Shown piece by piece: positions 8,082-16,590 of a DNA stretch of 35,752 nt. The stretch is from Vagococcus bubulae (GTDB taxonomy: Bacteria > Bacillota > Bacilli > Lactobacillales > Vagococcaceae): contig NZ_NGJT01000020.1 in assembly GCF_003950315.1 (NCBI RefSeq), positions 1-35,752 on the forward strand, read 5' to 3'. The stretch's first letter is position 1. Each line of letters opens with the position of its first letter. The notes under the pieces are model-generated. The model was not told the origin of the DNA. It ran no database searches and saw only the letters and a program-made list of their open reading frames with translations. Both the position numbers and the translations under genes were made by a program.

Positions 8082-9488
8082 ATGGATATCGAATTTTTAG
8101 CACGATTCCAGTTTGGTATGACAACTGTCTTCCATTTCTTTTTCGTGCCGATGTCTATCGGAATGGCTTTTGCTGTTGCGGTAATGGAGACAATGTATGT
8201 TGTCAAAAAAGATAAGATCTATAAAGATATGGCAAAATTCTGGGGAAATATTTTCTTAATTGGTTTTGCTGTAGGGGTTGTAACAGGAATTATTCAAGAG
8301 TTTCAATTTGGGATGAACTGGTCTGAGTACTCTCGTTTTATGGGGGATATTTTTGGGGCACCTCTAGCAGTTGAAGCCTTACTTGCTTTCTTTATGGAAT
8401 CAACATTTATTGGACTATGGATGTTTGGTTGGGACAAATTCAATGAAAAACTGCATTTATTATTTATTTGGTTAGTGTCAATCGGAACAGCTTTATCAGC
8501 GTTGTGGATTCTTGCAGCAAACTCTTTCATGCAAAATCCAGTAGCGTATTCAATTAATGAAGCAACAAATCGTGCAGAGTTAACAAGTTTTGTTGGTTTA
8601 CTAAAAAATCATCAATTATGGGTAGAATACCCTCACGTCTTGTTTGGAGCGATTGTGACAGGTGGTTTTGTTATTGCTGGATCATCTGCATGGAAAATGC
8701 TTAAAAATAAAGACATGGAATTCTTTAAAAAATCAATGAACATTGGGTTAATCATTGGCTTAGTTGGGTCAATTTTAACTATTGGTGCGGGACATCAACA
8801 AATGATTGCTGTCGCAAACGATCAACCAATGAAATTTGCTGCAATGGAAGGGATTTATGAAGATACCTCTTCACCAGCTCCTTGGAATATTATTGCATCA
8901 ATCGACACCAAAGATAAAGAAACAAAATGGGAAATATCAGTTCCTTATTTATTAACTATTTTAGGTGGGGAAGATAAATATATTGGGATGGATCAAGCCA
9001 ATAAAGAATTGCATGATGAATATGATGCAAAATTTGGTTCAGAGATGGATTACTATTTACCAGTCAAAACATTATTCTGGGGATTCAGATTTATGGCTGG
9101 CTTTGGTTCATTGATGGCATTAATGGCAATCGTTGGATTGTATCTCCTTCATAAAAATAAAATCCAAAGTATGAAATGGATGCTATGGCTATTTGTAGCA
9201 GGTATCAGTTTCCCATTCATTTCTAATACATTTGGTTGGTTAGTAACAGAATTGGGACGTTCACCATGGACTGTTTATGGCTTGTTCACTATTGCAGATA
9301 GTGTATCTCCAAGTGTGACAGCAACATCATTATTAATTAGTAACATTGTTTACTTCTTATTGTTTAGTGTTTTAGGTTATGTGATGTTTGTCTTCTGTAA
9401 ACGTGCAGTGAAAAAAGGACCTTATTATGTTGATCCATCTGAAGCGAAAAAAGATGGTATTGACCCATTTGCAAAGGGGGTTCTATAA
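8082..9488 (+). CDS. cydA: Cytochrome bd quinol oxidase subunit I
   Basis: A 468-residue polytopic membrane protein, the haem-bearing subunit of the bd-type terminal oxidase that oxidises quinol and reduces oxygen to water. Key residues line up with the family: H18 (high-spin haem ligand) in TTVFHFFF; acidic E98 and E106; H185 and M338 as likely haem b558 ligands; and GRSPW in the GRxPW motif. The length fits the short-Q-loop type found in Firmicutes. A consensus aaggagg precedes ATG 8082. It is the first of four tightly packed cyd genes. In enterococci and relatives such oxidases usually work only when haem is supplied externally; that point is general knowledge, not visible here. Confidence 0.97.
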   Translation: MDIEFLARFQFGMTTVFHFFFVPMSIGMAFAVAVMETMYVVKKDKIYKDMAKFWGNIFLIGFAVGVVTGIIQEFQFGMNWSEYSRFMGDIFGAPLAVEALLAFFMESTFIGLWMFGWDKFNEKLHLLFIWLVSIGTALSALWILAANSFMQNPVAYSINEATNRAELTSFVGLLKNHQLWVEYPHVLFGAIVTGGFVIAGSSAWKMLKNKDMEFFKKSMNIGLIIGLVGSILTIGAGHQQMIAVANDQPMKFAAMEGIYEDTSSPAPWNIIASIDTKDKETKWEISVPYLLTILGGEDKYIGMDQANKELHDEYDAKFGSEMDYYLPVKTLFWGFRFMAGFGSLMALMAIVGLYLLHKNKIQSMKWMLWLFVAGISFPFISNTFGWLVTELGRSPWTVYGLFTIADSVSPSVTATSLLISNIVYFLLFSVLGYVMFVFCKRAVKKGPYYVDPSEAKKDGIDPFAKGVL

Positions 9489-9489
9489 A

Positions 9490-10494
9490 ATGAGTGGTTT
9501 ACAATTTTTATGGTTTATTTTAATCGGTGTACTCTTTTCAGGTTTCTTCTTCTTAGAAGGATTTGATTTTGGGGTTGGAATGGCAGTTAAATTAGTTGCT
9601 CGTAACAAGCGTGAGCGTGATCAAGTCATTGAAACAATCGGGCCTATCTGGGAAAGTAACCTAGTATGGTTAATTACAGCAGGTGGTGCGATGTTTGCTT
9701 CATTTCCAGAATGGTATGCGTCATTATTTAGTGGCTTCTATTTAATCTTACTATTTATATTAGTTGGGTTAATTATCCGCGGAGTCTCATTTAAATTTAG
9801 AAGTAGTTCTGAAAATGCGAAAGAACGTAATACGTGGGAATGGACGTTGTTTATCGGTAGTGTGATTGTTCCTTTCTTATTTGGTATGATGTTTGTTGAT
9901 TTAGTTATGGGACTTCCACTAGATGCTACTAAAAACGTGATGAACGCGACCTTCACTGATTATGTTAATCTATTTTCTATCGTAGGTGGTGTGGCTGTGA
10001 CATTAGTGAGTTTCTTACATGGCTTAAACTATTTACGTCTTAAAACAGAAGGAAACGTCCGTGAACGTTCATTGGCTATTGCGAAAAAATTATACCCAGT
10101 ATTATTTGTAGGTTTAGTTGTTTTTGCTATTTTGGCTTATTTAAAAACAGATTTCTTTACTGAACGTTTTACTTCATCATTAATTCTGTTAGTTTTAATC
10201 GTTGTCTTTGCAGCACTTGCTGCTTATGGTACTTATAAAGACAAAGAAGGATTATCATTTATTTCAACTGGTTTAGTGTTTATTGGCATTGTGGCTTTCC
10301 TATTTAATGGATTATTCCCACGTGTCATGATTGGACAAGACTCACAATATAGTTTGTTAATTGAAAATGCTTCAAGTACACCTTATACATTAAAAGTTAT
10401 GACGATTGTAACAGCTATCTTGTTACCAGTAGTGTTAATTTATGTGGCTTGGACATACAAACAATTTGCAAAACGTGTCAAGATTGATAGATAA
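9490..10494 (+). CDS. cydB: Cytochrome bd quinol oxidase subunit II
   Basis: This 334-residue multi-pass membrane protein begins MSGLQFLWFILIGVLF and continues with FFFLEGFDFGVG, the typical CydB N-terminus. IETIGPIWESNLVWLI is also characteristic. It pairs with CydA to form the oxidase core. I start it at ATG 9490, one base after the cydA stop, with aaagggggt just upstream. An in-frame ATG at 9427 lies inside cydA and would add 21 hydrophilic residues with no ribosome site. Length and composition match the family; nothing is missing. Confidence 0.96.
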   Translation: MSGLQFLWFILIGVLFSGFFFLEGFDFGVGMAVKLVARNKRERDQVIETIGPIWESNLVWLITAGGAMFASFPEWYASLFSGFYLILLFILVGLIIRGVSFKFRSSSENAKERNTWEWTLFIGSVIVPFLFGMMFVDLVMGLPLDATKNVMNATFTDYVNLFSIVGGVAVTLVSFLHGLNYLRLKTEGNVRERSLAIAKKLYPVLFVGLVVFAILAYLKTDFFTERFTSSLILLVLIVVFAALAAYGTYKDKEGLSFISTGLVFIGIVAFLFNGLFPRVMIGQDSQYSLLIENASSTPYTLKVMTIVTAILLPVVLIYVAWTYKQFAKRVKIDR

Positions 10495-10510
10495 AAGGAG
10501 TTGTACCTAA

Positions 10511-12241
10511 TTGATTGATAAGAATTTATTTCGTATTGATAAGATTAGGTCGGTCTTAATTGGGCTTGTAGGATTAGGAATCCTACAAGCCTTATTAATT
10601 ATCGGACAGGCTTATTTTTTATCAAAAGGAATTAGCGCGTTGTGGAATGGAGAAACTGTTGCTTCTCAAACTATGTCACTTATTTGGTTTTTTGCGTGTT
10701 TTGTTGGTAGACAGTTAGTATTGTATGTAAGAGATAAGTCACTTGATAAGTACGCATATCAAGAAGCTAGAAAAGTTCGCCAACAGTTGTTACAAAAGAT
10801 TTTTAGACTAGGACCTAATTTTGTTCAAAAAGAAGGTACTGGAAATATGGTCACGATGACGATTGAAGGCATTGACCAGGTGGAGAATTATATGACGTTA
10901 ATTTTACCGAAGTTAACAAATATGATGGTGATTCCTTGGATTATTTTATTATTTGTTTTCACTCAAGATATCCGCTCAGGTGTGATTTTGTTATTAGTAT
11001 TTCCAATTATTATTTTGTTTATGATTATTTTAGGATATGCCGCACGAGCAAAAGCAGATAGACAATATGAGGGATTTCAATTATTAAGCAATCATTTTTT
11101 GGATTCATTACGAGGAATTGAAACACTTTATTTTTTAGGTTTAAGCAAAAAATATGAGAAAAATGTTTATGAAATGAGTGAAGATTACCGAAAAGCAACA
11201 ATGAGTACGTTAAAAATTGCCATTTTATCTACCTTTGCATTGGATTTCTTTACTACTTTATCTGTTGCTATTGTCGCGGTATTTTTAGGATTTAAGTTAA
11301 TGAATGGCCAAATTGAGTTGTGGCCTGCTTTGACAACATTAGTGTTAGCGCCAGATTTCTTTTTACCATTGCGAGATTTTTCAAATGATTATCATGCGAC
11401 ACTTGATGGTGGAAATACATTGAAATCAATTTTCTCTATTTTGGACCAAAAAGAATTAACGAATGATGAAACAATAGATTTAACAGGTGGATGGAATGAA
11501 TCAGATACATTATCACTTAAAAATTTATCGTTAAAATATAACGATAAACAAGAGCAAACGACCTTAACTGATTTATCATTTGATTGGCAAGGGAGTGGGA
11601 AAATTGGGGTAGTTGGTTTATCCGGTTCTGGGAAATCGACTTTGATTAAACTTTTAGGTGGATTTTTAGAAGCGACAGAGCCAAGTATTCATGTTAATAA
11701 GTCATCTATGGCGAATCTACACAAAAAAGCATGGCAAGATCAATTATTTTATATTCCACAAGATCCTTATATATTTCATGGTTCATTAAAAGAAAACATT
11801 ACATTTTATCGCCCAGATGCAAGTTTTGAAGAATGCGCTGAAGCCATTAAGCAAGCGGGGTTGATTGATGTCATAGAAGAGTTGCCAGATGGATGGGATA
11901 CGGTGATTGGTGAAGGCGGTCATCTATTAAGTGGTGGTCAATATCAACGTATAGCAGTGGCTAGAGCGTTACTAGATAAAGAACGAAATATTTTATTATT
12001 TGACGAGCCTACTGCCCATTTAGATGTGGAAACAGAGTATGAATTAAAAGAAACGATGTTACTATTATTTGAAAATAAATTAGTATTTTTTGCGACACAT
12101 CGTCTACATTGGATGAGAGAGATGGATTATATCTTAGTGATGGAAGATGGAAAAATTGTTGAACAAGGAACATATGATGAATTGCGTGCTAAGAATGGTG
12201 CCTATCAACATTTTGTGAATCAATTGAAAGGAGGGTTATAG
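10511..12241 (+). CDS. cydD: Thiol-reductant ABC exporter, CydD-type subunit
   Basis: A 576-residue half-transporter: an N-terminal transmembrane domain of about six helices (~1-310) and a C-terminal nucleotide-binding domain with Walker A VGLSGSGKST (~367), Q-loop, signature LSGGQYQRIAVARALL (~474), Walker B ILLFDEPTAHLD and the H-loop in FFATHRLHW. With the next gene it forms the heterodimeric exporter of cysteine and glutathione needed to assemble cytochrome bd. Start is TTG 10511, with aaaggag 10 nt upstream; no better ATG exists. Naming is by position and E. coli orthology: in Bacillus subtilis the third gene of this operon is called cydC. Confidence 0.92.
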   Translation: MIDKNLFRIDKIRSVLIGLVGLGILQALLIIGQAYFLSKGISALWNGETVASQTMSLIWFFACFVGRQLVLYVRDKSLDKYAYQEARKVRQQLLQKIFRLGPNFVQKEGTGNMVTMTIEGIDQVENYMTLILPKLTNMMVIPWIILLFVFTQDIRSGVILLLVFPIIILFMIILGYAARAKADRQYEGFQLLSNHFLDSLRGIETLYFLGLSKKYEKNVYEMSEDYRKATMSTLKIAILSTFALDFFTTLSVAIVAVFLGFKLMNGQIELWPALTTLVLAPDFFLPLRDFSNDYHATLDGGNTLKSIFSILDQKELTNDETIDLTGGWNESDTLSLKNLSLKYNDKQEQTTLTDLSFDWQGSGKIGVVGLSGSGKSTLIKLLGGFLEATEPSIHVNKSSMANLHKKAWQDQLFYIPQDPYIFHGSLKENITFYRPDASFEECAEAIKQAGLIDVIEELPDGWDTVIGEGGHLLSGGQYQRIAVARALLDKERNILLFDEPTAHLDVETEYELKETMLLLFENKLVFFATHRLHWMREMDYILVMEDGKIVEQGTYDELRAKNGAYQHFVNQLKGGL

Positions 12242-12243
12242 AA

Positions 12244-13998
12244 ATGAAACAGGATTATCTATTGTTAACTAAAAAAGATCAATGGGTTAGACCGTTTTTT
12301 AAAAAATATAAAAAATTGTTAGCTTTGGTTTTATTTCTTGGTTTTCTAACCTTTTTTTCAGCCGCAGCGTTAATGTTTACTTCAGGCTATTTAATCAGTA
12401 AGTCTGCTGCAAAACCTGAAAATATTTTGTTAGTTTATGTTCCGATTGTTTTAACACGTGCATTTGGTATAGCAAGACCAACATTTCGATATATTGAGCG
12501 TTTAGGAAGTCATAATTGGGTGTTAAAGATGACATCTGATATACGTGTTCGTTTGTATCGCTCACTTGAAACGGAAGCGGCAAGTACGAAAGAAAATTAT
12601 CAGTCAGGAAGTTTATTGGGTATATTATCAGAGGATATTAATCATATTCAAAACCTTTATTTGAGAACTATTTTTCCCATTTGTACGTCGTATATTTTGT
12701 ATCTTTTTATTATTATTGGACTGGGTTATTTCTCACTCCCATTTGCTGGATTAATGTTGCTATTATTTGCGTTGATTTTAGTGGTGTTACCACTAGCAGC
12801 AGTATTGGTTAATAATGCAAGGGTATACCGTAAAAAAGCGAAAAAGCATGAACTCTATAATGATTTAACTGATGCAGTATTAGGTGTTGCTGATTGGCAA
12901 TATAGTGGACGGTATGAAGAGTTTCTAACACGATATAATGAAGCAGAAGCTAATGTTAGAAAAGAGGATTATCAGTTAAATCGTTATTCTCGTTTAGAGG
13001 GTATCGTGAAACAATTGATTTTTGGTGTGATAGCTGCTTGTTTATTTATATGGGCTGGTAATTATTTTATTAGTCAAGGAAATCAAGCTGCATTAAATTG
13101 GATAGCTGCGTTTGTCTTATCCTTTTTCCCATTGTTAGATGCTTTTGGGCCAGTAAGCGATTCGGTAAAAGAGTTACCAATTTATGAAGACACAGTTCAA
13201 CGATTATCTAAATTACCCAATCCAGAAAAGAAAGAAATACATGACGTAAAAGAAGAGATAACATTAACTAATACAACAATTAATTTAGAAGATGTTAGCT
13301 TTAAATATCCTCAAGGGAAAAGAGCGTTATTATCGCATTTTAATTTGACTATACCAGAAGGACAAGTCATGGCGTTACTTGGAAAAAGTGGAACAGGGAA
13401 GACAACATTAACTCAGATTATTCGGGGTGATTTAGTCCCAACTACTGGGAAAATTTTAGTAGGTGGCACAGATATAAAAGAATTAGTAGGGCAACAAGCA
13501 AACTATTTTGGTGTATTAAATCAACATCCTTACTTGTTTAACACTAGTTTGAAAAATAACGTGCGTCTTGGTAATTTAGATGCGACAGATGAGGAAGTAT
13601 TAGCAGCAATTGAAGCAGCAGGGTTAAAACGCGTGGTTGAACGCCTTCCAAAAGGGATGGAAACGTTAGTCGAAGAAGGTGGCAAACGATTCTCAGGTGG
13701 AGAGCAACAGCGTATTGCGTTAGCTAGAATTTTGCTACAAGATGTCCCGATTGTTATTATTGACGAACCAACTATTGGTCTTGATCCTCTAACAGAAAAA
13801 CAATTATTAGAAACAGTATTTGAGGTATTAAGAGATAAAACAGTCATTTGGATTACCCATCATTTAGTGGGTATTCACCATGCTGACGAGGTAATATTTA
13901 TTGAAGATGGTAGGATTGATATGTCAGGATCACCAAGAGAACTATTAGCAGAAAATCAACATTTTAAAAAATTATATGAAATGGACGTTTACGAGTAA
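12244..13998 (+). CDS. cydC: Thiol-reductant ABC exporter, CydC-type subunit
   Basis: A 584-residue second half-transporter. The transmembrane domain carries the CydC-like segment YLISKSAAKPENILLVYVPI (~50-70) and a conserved ARPTFRYIERL context. The nucleotide-binding domain has Walker A GKSGTGKTT (~380), signature FSGGEQQRIALARILL (~483), Walker B IVIIDEPTIGLD and a switch histidine in WITHHLVG. It pairs with the preceding subunit to export thiols across the membrane for maturation of the bd oxidase. aaggaggg overlaps the end of cydD and the gap is two bases, so translation is likely coupled. It ends the operon at a strong terminator. In Bacillus naming this gene would be cydD. Confidence 0.92.
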   Translation: MKQDYLLLTKKDQWVRPFFKKYKKLLALVLFLGFLTFFSAAALMFTSGYLISKSAAKPENILLVYVPIVLTRAFGIARPTFRYIERLGSHNWVLKMTSDIRVRLYRSLETEAASTKENYQSGSLLGILSEDINHIQNLYLRTIFPICTSYILYLFIIIGLGYFSLPFAGLMLLLFALILVVLPLAAVLVNNARVYRKKAKKHELYNDLTDAVLGVADWQYSGRYEEFLTRYNEAEANVRKEDYQLNRYSRLEGIVKQLIFGVIAACLFIWAGNYFISQGNQAALNWIAAFVLSFFPLLDAFGPVSDSVKELPIYEDTVQRLSKLPNPEKKEIHDVKEEITLTNTTINLEDVSFKYPQGKRALLSHFNLTIPEGQVMALLGKSGTGKTTLTQIIRGDLVPTTGKILVGGTDIKELVGQQANYFGVLNQHPYLFNTSLKNNVRLGNLDATDEEVLAAIEAAGLKRVVERLPKGMETLVEEGGKRFSGGEQQRIALARILLQDVPIVIIDEPTIGLDPLTEKQLLETVFEVLRDKTVIWITHHLVGIHHADEVIFIEDGRIDMSGSPRELLAENQHFKKLYEMDVYE

Positions 13999-14001
13999 AA
14001 G

Positions 14002-14033
14002 TAGCTCTCCTGATTATTAGGAGAGCTATTTAT
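14002..14033 (+). terminator. Terminator of cydABCD
   Basis: Perfect 10-bp stem tagctctcct / aggagagcta with a 7-nt loop, followed by a short T-rich stretch, four bases after the cydC stop. Confidence 0.88.
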
Positions 14034-14086
14034 ATAAAAAAGTAAACAAAAAAATTTATTTTATTTGGTCAATGTGCTAAAACAAC

Positions 14087-14115
14087 TTTACAATTCACAT
14101 CAGAAAAGGTACTAT
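14087..14115 (+). promoter_or_regulatory. Promoter of the coiled-coil protein gene
   Basis: tttaca (14087-14092) and tactat (14110-14115) are separated by 17 bp. The expected transcript would have a ~75-nt leader that contains an 11-codon reading frame. Confidence 0.65.
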
Positions 14116-14156
14116 TAATATGAGTATCTAATCAATACTAAAGAGGGTACATTCTA

Positions 14157-14192
14157 ATGAAGAAGATGAGACGAATAGTGGAAGGAGTTTAG
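14157..14192 (+). CDS. Possible 11-residue leader peptide
   Basis: ATG 14157 opens a frame reading MKKMRRIVEGV with the stop at 14190-14192, six bases before the start of the large coiled-coil gene. A gaggg element lies ~10 nt upstream. The last codons cover the ribosome binding site of the downstream gene, so translating this frame could influence that start. It is too short to trust on sequence alone. Confidence 0.25.
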   Translation: MKKMRRIVEGV

Positions 14193-14197
14193 GTTAT

Positions 14198-16459
14198 ATG
14201 TCTTTAGAGGACTTGGTCATAGATGTTCAATTGTATCAAGAAGAAACGAAGCAACCCAACAGCAATAGTGTTATTTTATTAACAAATCAAAACATTGCAA
14301 TGAAAAAAAACCAGTTATTACTAAAATGGTCTAATAGACGCGCTAGAATATCTGAGCAAACTATTAAACAGGCAGTTGGCATTTTTTTGTCAAAATGGAA
14401 ACAAAATTTTTATTTATATCCAGTTGAGAGAGTATTTTTAGATTACTCTGCTCATGAAAGAATCGAATTATTGATAACTTTTGAGGCGAGCCGTTTATAC
14501 TCAAATACTCAAATTCGAAACATTAAAACAACCGCACCGAATTTATTTAAATTAGCCATTACTGAAGCACAAGAGCAATTTGGAGATGCTACGAGAGCTC
14601 AGTATAATCAATCAATGCAACCAGGATTAATGGGGTATGATGACAATAAGTTCTCTATGGGGACGCATGCTCAAAAACCTATGTCTAGCTCTCAGGTATC
14701 TAGTCGATTTGACGATGATTTATTTGGTAAGGATCAAAAAATTTATAGTCTAGAACAACAATTAAATGAAAATTCTAGAGTGATTAAATCATTTGAACAA
14801 GAAATTAAATCAGTTAGACAAGAGTATGAGCAAAAAATAGAACAAGTTGTGATAGAAAATGACGATTTAAAACAACGTATTATTTCTTATCAGGATAATG
14901 AAATCGACTATAGACAGCAACTTCAATTAAATCAATCAGAAATTCTAAGTTTGAAAAACAATGTAACTGAATTAAACTTTGAGTTAGAAAATGAAGCCAA
15001 TAATTGGCAAGAAAAACTAAAAGCCATTCAAACAGAAAATGAAGAACTTAGACTTGTTATTAATGAAAACCAACAATTTGAAGAGCAAGTTCAACGTTCT
15101 CTTGATGAGTCAAATCAAAAATTGAAAGAAAAAGAAAATCAGCTTATTCGTTTAGAGCAAGAAAGCAACATGCTTACTAAAGAATGGCAAATGAAATATC
15201 AACAAATTTCAATTGAAAATGAACGACTTAAAGAGCAACAATTAAGACTAGAAGATTTATTGTCTGAACGACAAGATATGATTCAAGTCTTAAATGATGA
15301 GTTAACTCAAAAAGAATTAGCTATTCAAGAGATTGCACAAGAAAATCAACGAATTGCTCAAAGAATGCAAGAAGAATTAACTCGTAGAGAAATGGACTTC
15401 AACAATTTAAATCGCACCAAAAATGAAGAAATCCAAAAATTGTCTACTCGTTTGGAAAAACAACAAGATTTGGTTAATCAATTAATGGATTCTCAAGAAA
15501 CATCTCAAGTGAAATGGCAAGATAACTATAATCGTTTAGAAAAAAATTATAGAATGGCCGCAGATCGAGTATTTGACTTAGAAAAAGAATTAAAAGAATT
15601 ACAAAATAATAGTTATGCTGGACATTCTTTGGATCCACGTTCACGAATGAACGATTTTTCTTATCCATCAAGTCAACAAAATAGTTTTAATAACACAAAT
15701 GATAACTTTGGTCGTTATTCAGATGATGCGATGTTTAAAGATGATAATAGTCAATTATTCGCTAATAATGATATTCCTGTTAACAATACGGTCCTACCTA
15801 CATCAGATGAATTAATGGCAAATGAATTTGATAAACCATCTCAAGAAGACATACATAATGATGTAGAAGACTTTAAAAAAGAAGATTATCCAGCAGATGA
15901 CTATGAATCAGATGATTATGAATATTATGAAGATGATTTGTCAGATGACTACGAATATTATGAAGACTACGAAGATGACGAGTCAGATGATTATGAATAT
16001 TATGAAGACTATGAAGATTACACAGATGAGGATAATGACTTATCAGATGATTATGAAGAATATGATTACGAAGAGTATCGTTACTACAACGAAAAAGATG
16101 ATACGTTAGGTTATGATTCTGTCACAATTATGAATGATGTTGATAGCATCTTGTATGAAACACAATATGAAGAAGGCAAAGAAAAAATACGCAAAAAAGA
16201 ATATGAAGTGTTCGAAGAACAATTAGATTTATTACCAGACAGATGGAAAGCTCTTAAATCTCAAGATATGAAATTTAAAAAATGGGCAAAACCAAAAATG
16301 AAAAAATTTGATCGTTTCTATCGTAACTTAGAAGAGGATATCAGACCGCCAAAATTCTTATCAAGAAAATATGTTATGACTGAAGAAGTTTGGGGAGAAG
16401 TCCAAGCGTATGCATTAATTAGCCGTCATTTACAAACAATTTTAGATTATGAAGAATAA
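14198..16459 (+). CDS. Unknown coiled-coil protein with acidic Asp/Glu/Tyr repeats
   Basis: I do not recognise this 753-residue protein. It has four parts. Residues 1-135 look globular (WSNRRARISEQTIKQAVGIF, FLDYSAHERIELLITFE). Residues ~185-480 are a long, nearly continuous coiled coil rich in Glu, Gln, Leu and Lys. Residues ~480-570 are low-complexity and Asn/Ser-rich. An extremely acidic tract (~571-628) repeats SDDYEYYEDYED-like units. A basic/aromatic C-terminal domain (~640-753) contains DRWKAL, KKWAKPKMKKFDRFYRN and LSRKYVMTEEVWGEVQAYAL. There is no signal peptide or membrane helix, so it should be cytoplasmic. The gene has its own promoter and terminator between cydC and napA. A structural or scaffolding role is plausible but unproven. 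Confidence 0.85.
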   Translation: MSLEDLVIDVQLYQEETKQPNSNSVILLTNQNIAMKKNQLLLKWSNRRARISEQTIKQAVGIFLSKWKQNFYLYPVERVFLDYSAHERIELLITFEASRLYSNTQIRNIKTTAPNLFKLAITEAQEQFGDATRAQYNQSMQPGLMGYDDNKFSMGTHAQKPMSSSQVSSRFDDDLFGKDQKIYSLEQQLNENSRVIKSFEQEIKSVRQEYEQKIEQVVIENDDLKQRIISYQDNEIDYRQQLQLNQSEILSLKNNVTELNFELENEANNWQEKLKAIQTENEELRLVINENQQFEEQVQRSLDESNQKLKEKENQLIRLEQESNMLTKEWQMKYQQISIENERLKEQQLRLEDLLSERQDMIQVLNDELTQKELAIQEIAQENQRIAQRMQEELTRREMDFNNLNRTKNEEIQKLSTRLEKQQDLVNQLMDSQETSQVKWQDNYNRLEKNYRMAADRVFDLEKELKELQNNSYAGHSLDPRSRMNDFSYPSSQQNSFNNTNDNFGRYSDDAMFKDDNSQLFANNDIPVNNTVLPTSDELMANEFDKPSQEDIHNDVEDFKKEDYPADDYESDDYEYYEDDLSDDYEYYEDYEDDESDDYEYYEDYEDYTDEDNDLSDDYEEYDYEEYRYYNEKDDTLGYDSVTIMNDVDSILYETQYEEGKEKIRKKEYEVFEEQLDLLPDRWKALKSQDMKFKKWAKPKMKKFDRFYRNLEEDIRPPKFLSRKYVMTEEVWGEVQAYALISRHLQTILDYEE
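15908..16080 (+). repeat. Degenerate in-frame repeat coding for acidic Tyr-rich units
   Basis: Four imperfect copies begin with tcagatga(t/c)ta(t/c)gaa near 15908, 15941, 15983 and 16043. They encode SDDYE-type units within the coiled-coil protein. Copies differ at synonymous sites, so the tract is not freshly duplicated. Confidence 0.7.
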
Positions 16460-16466
16460 ACGACGA

Positions 16467-16492
16467 ACCCCTTTTTAAAAGGGGTTTTTTTA
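16467..16492 (+). terminator. Terminator after the coiled-coil protein gene
   Basis: aacccctttt / aaaaggggtt hairpin followed by a run of Ts, eight bases after the stop codon. Confidence 0.9.
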
Positions 16493-16542
16493 TAATATCG
16501 GGATTAAAAAATACGATAAATCTTTACAAGAGATGAATGGGT

Positions 16543-16570
16543 TTGATAGATTTATTAGTGTAGGTATAAA
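16543..16570 (+). promoter_or_regulatory. Promoter of the antiporter gene
   Basis: ttgata (16543-16548) and tataaa (16565-16570) with a 16-bp spacer, shortly upstream of the ribosome site for the antiporter. Confidence 0.55.
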
Positions 16571-16590
16571 AAAAGAGTAGGGGATGACGT

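Noticed and set aside
9427-9489. Longer N-terminus for CydB
   Set aside because: It lies inside cydA and adds a hydrophilic stretch before the typical MSGLQFLWF start.
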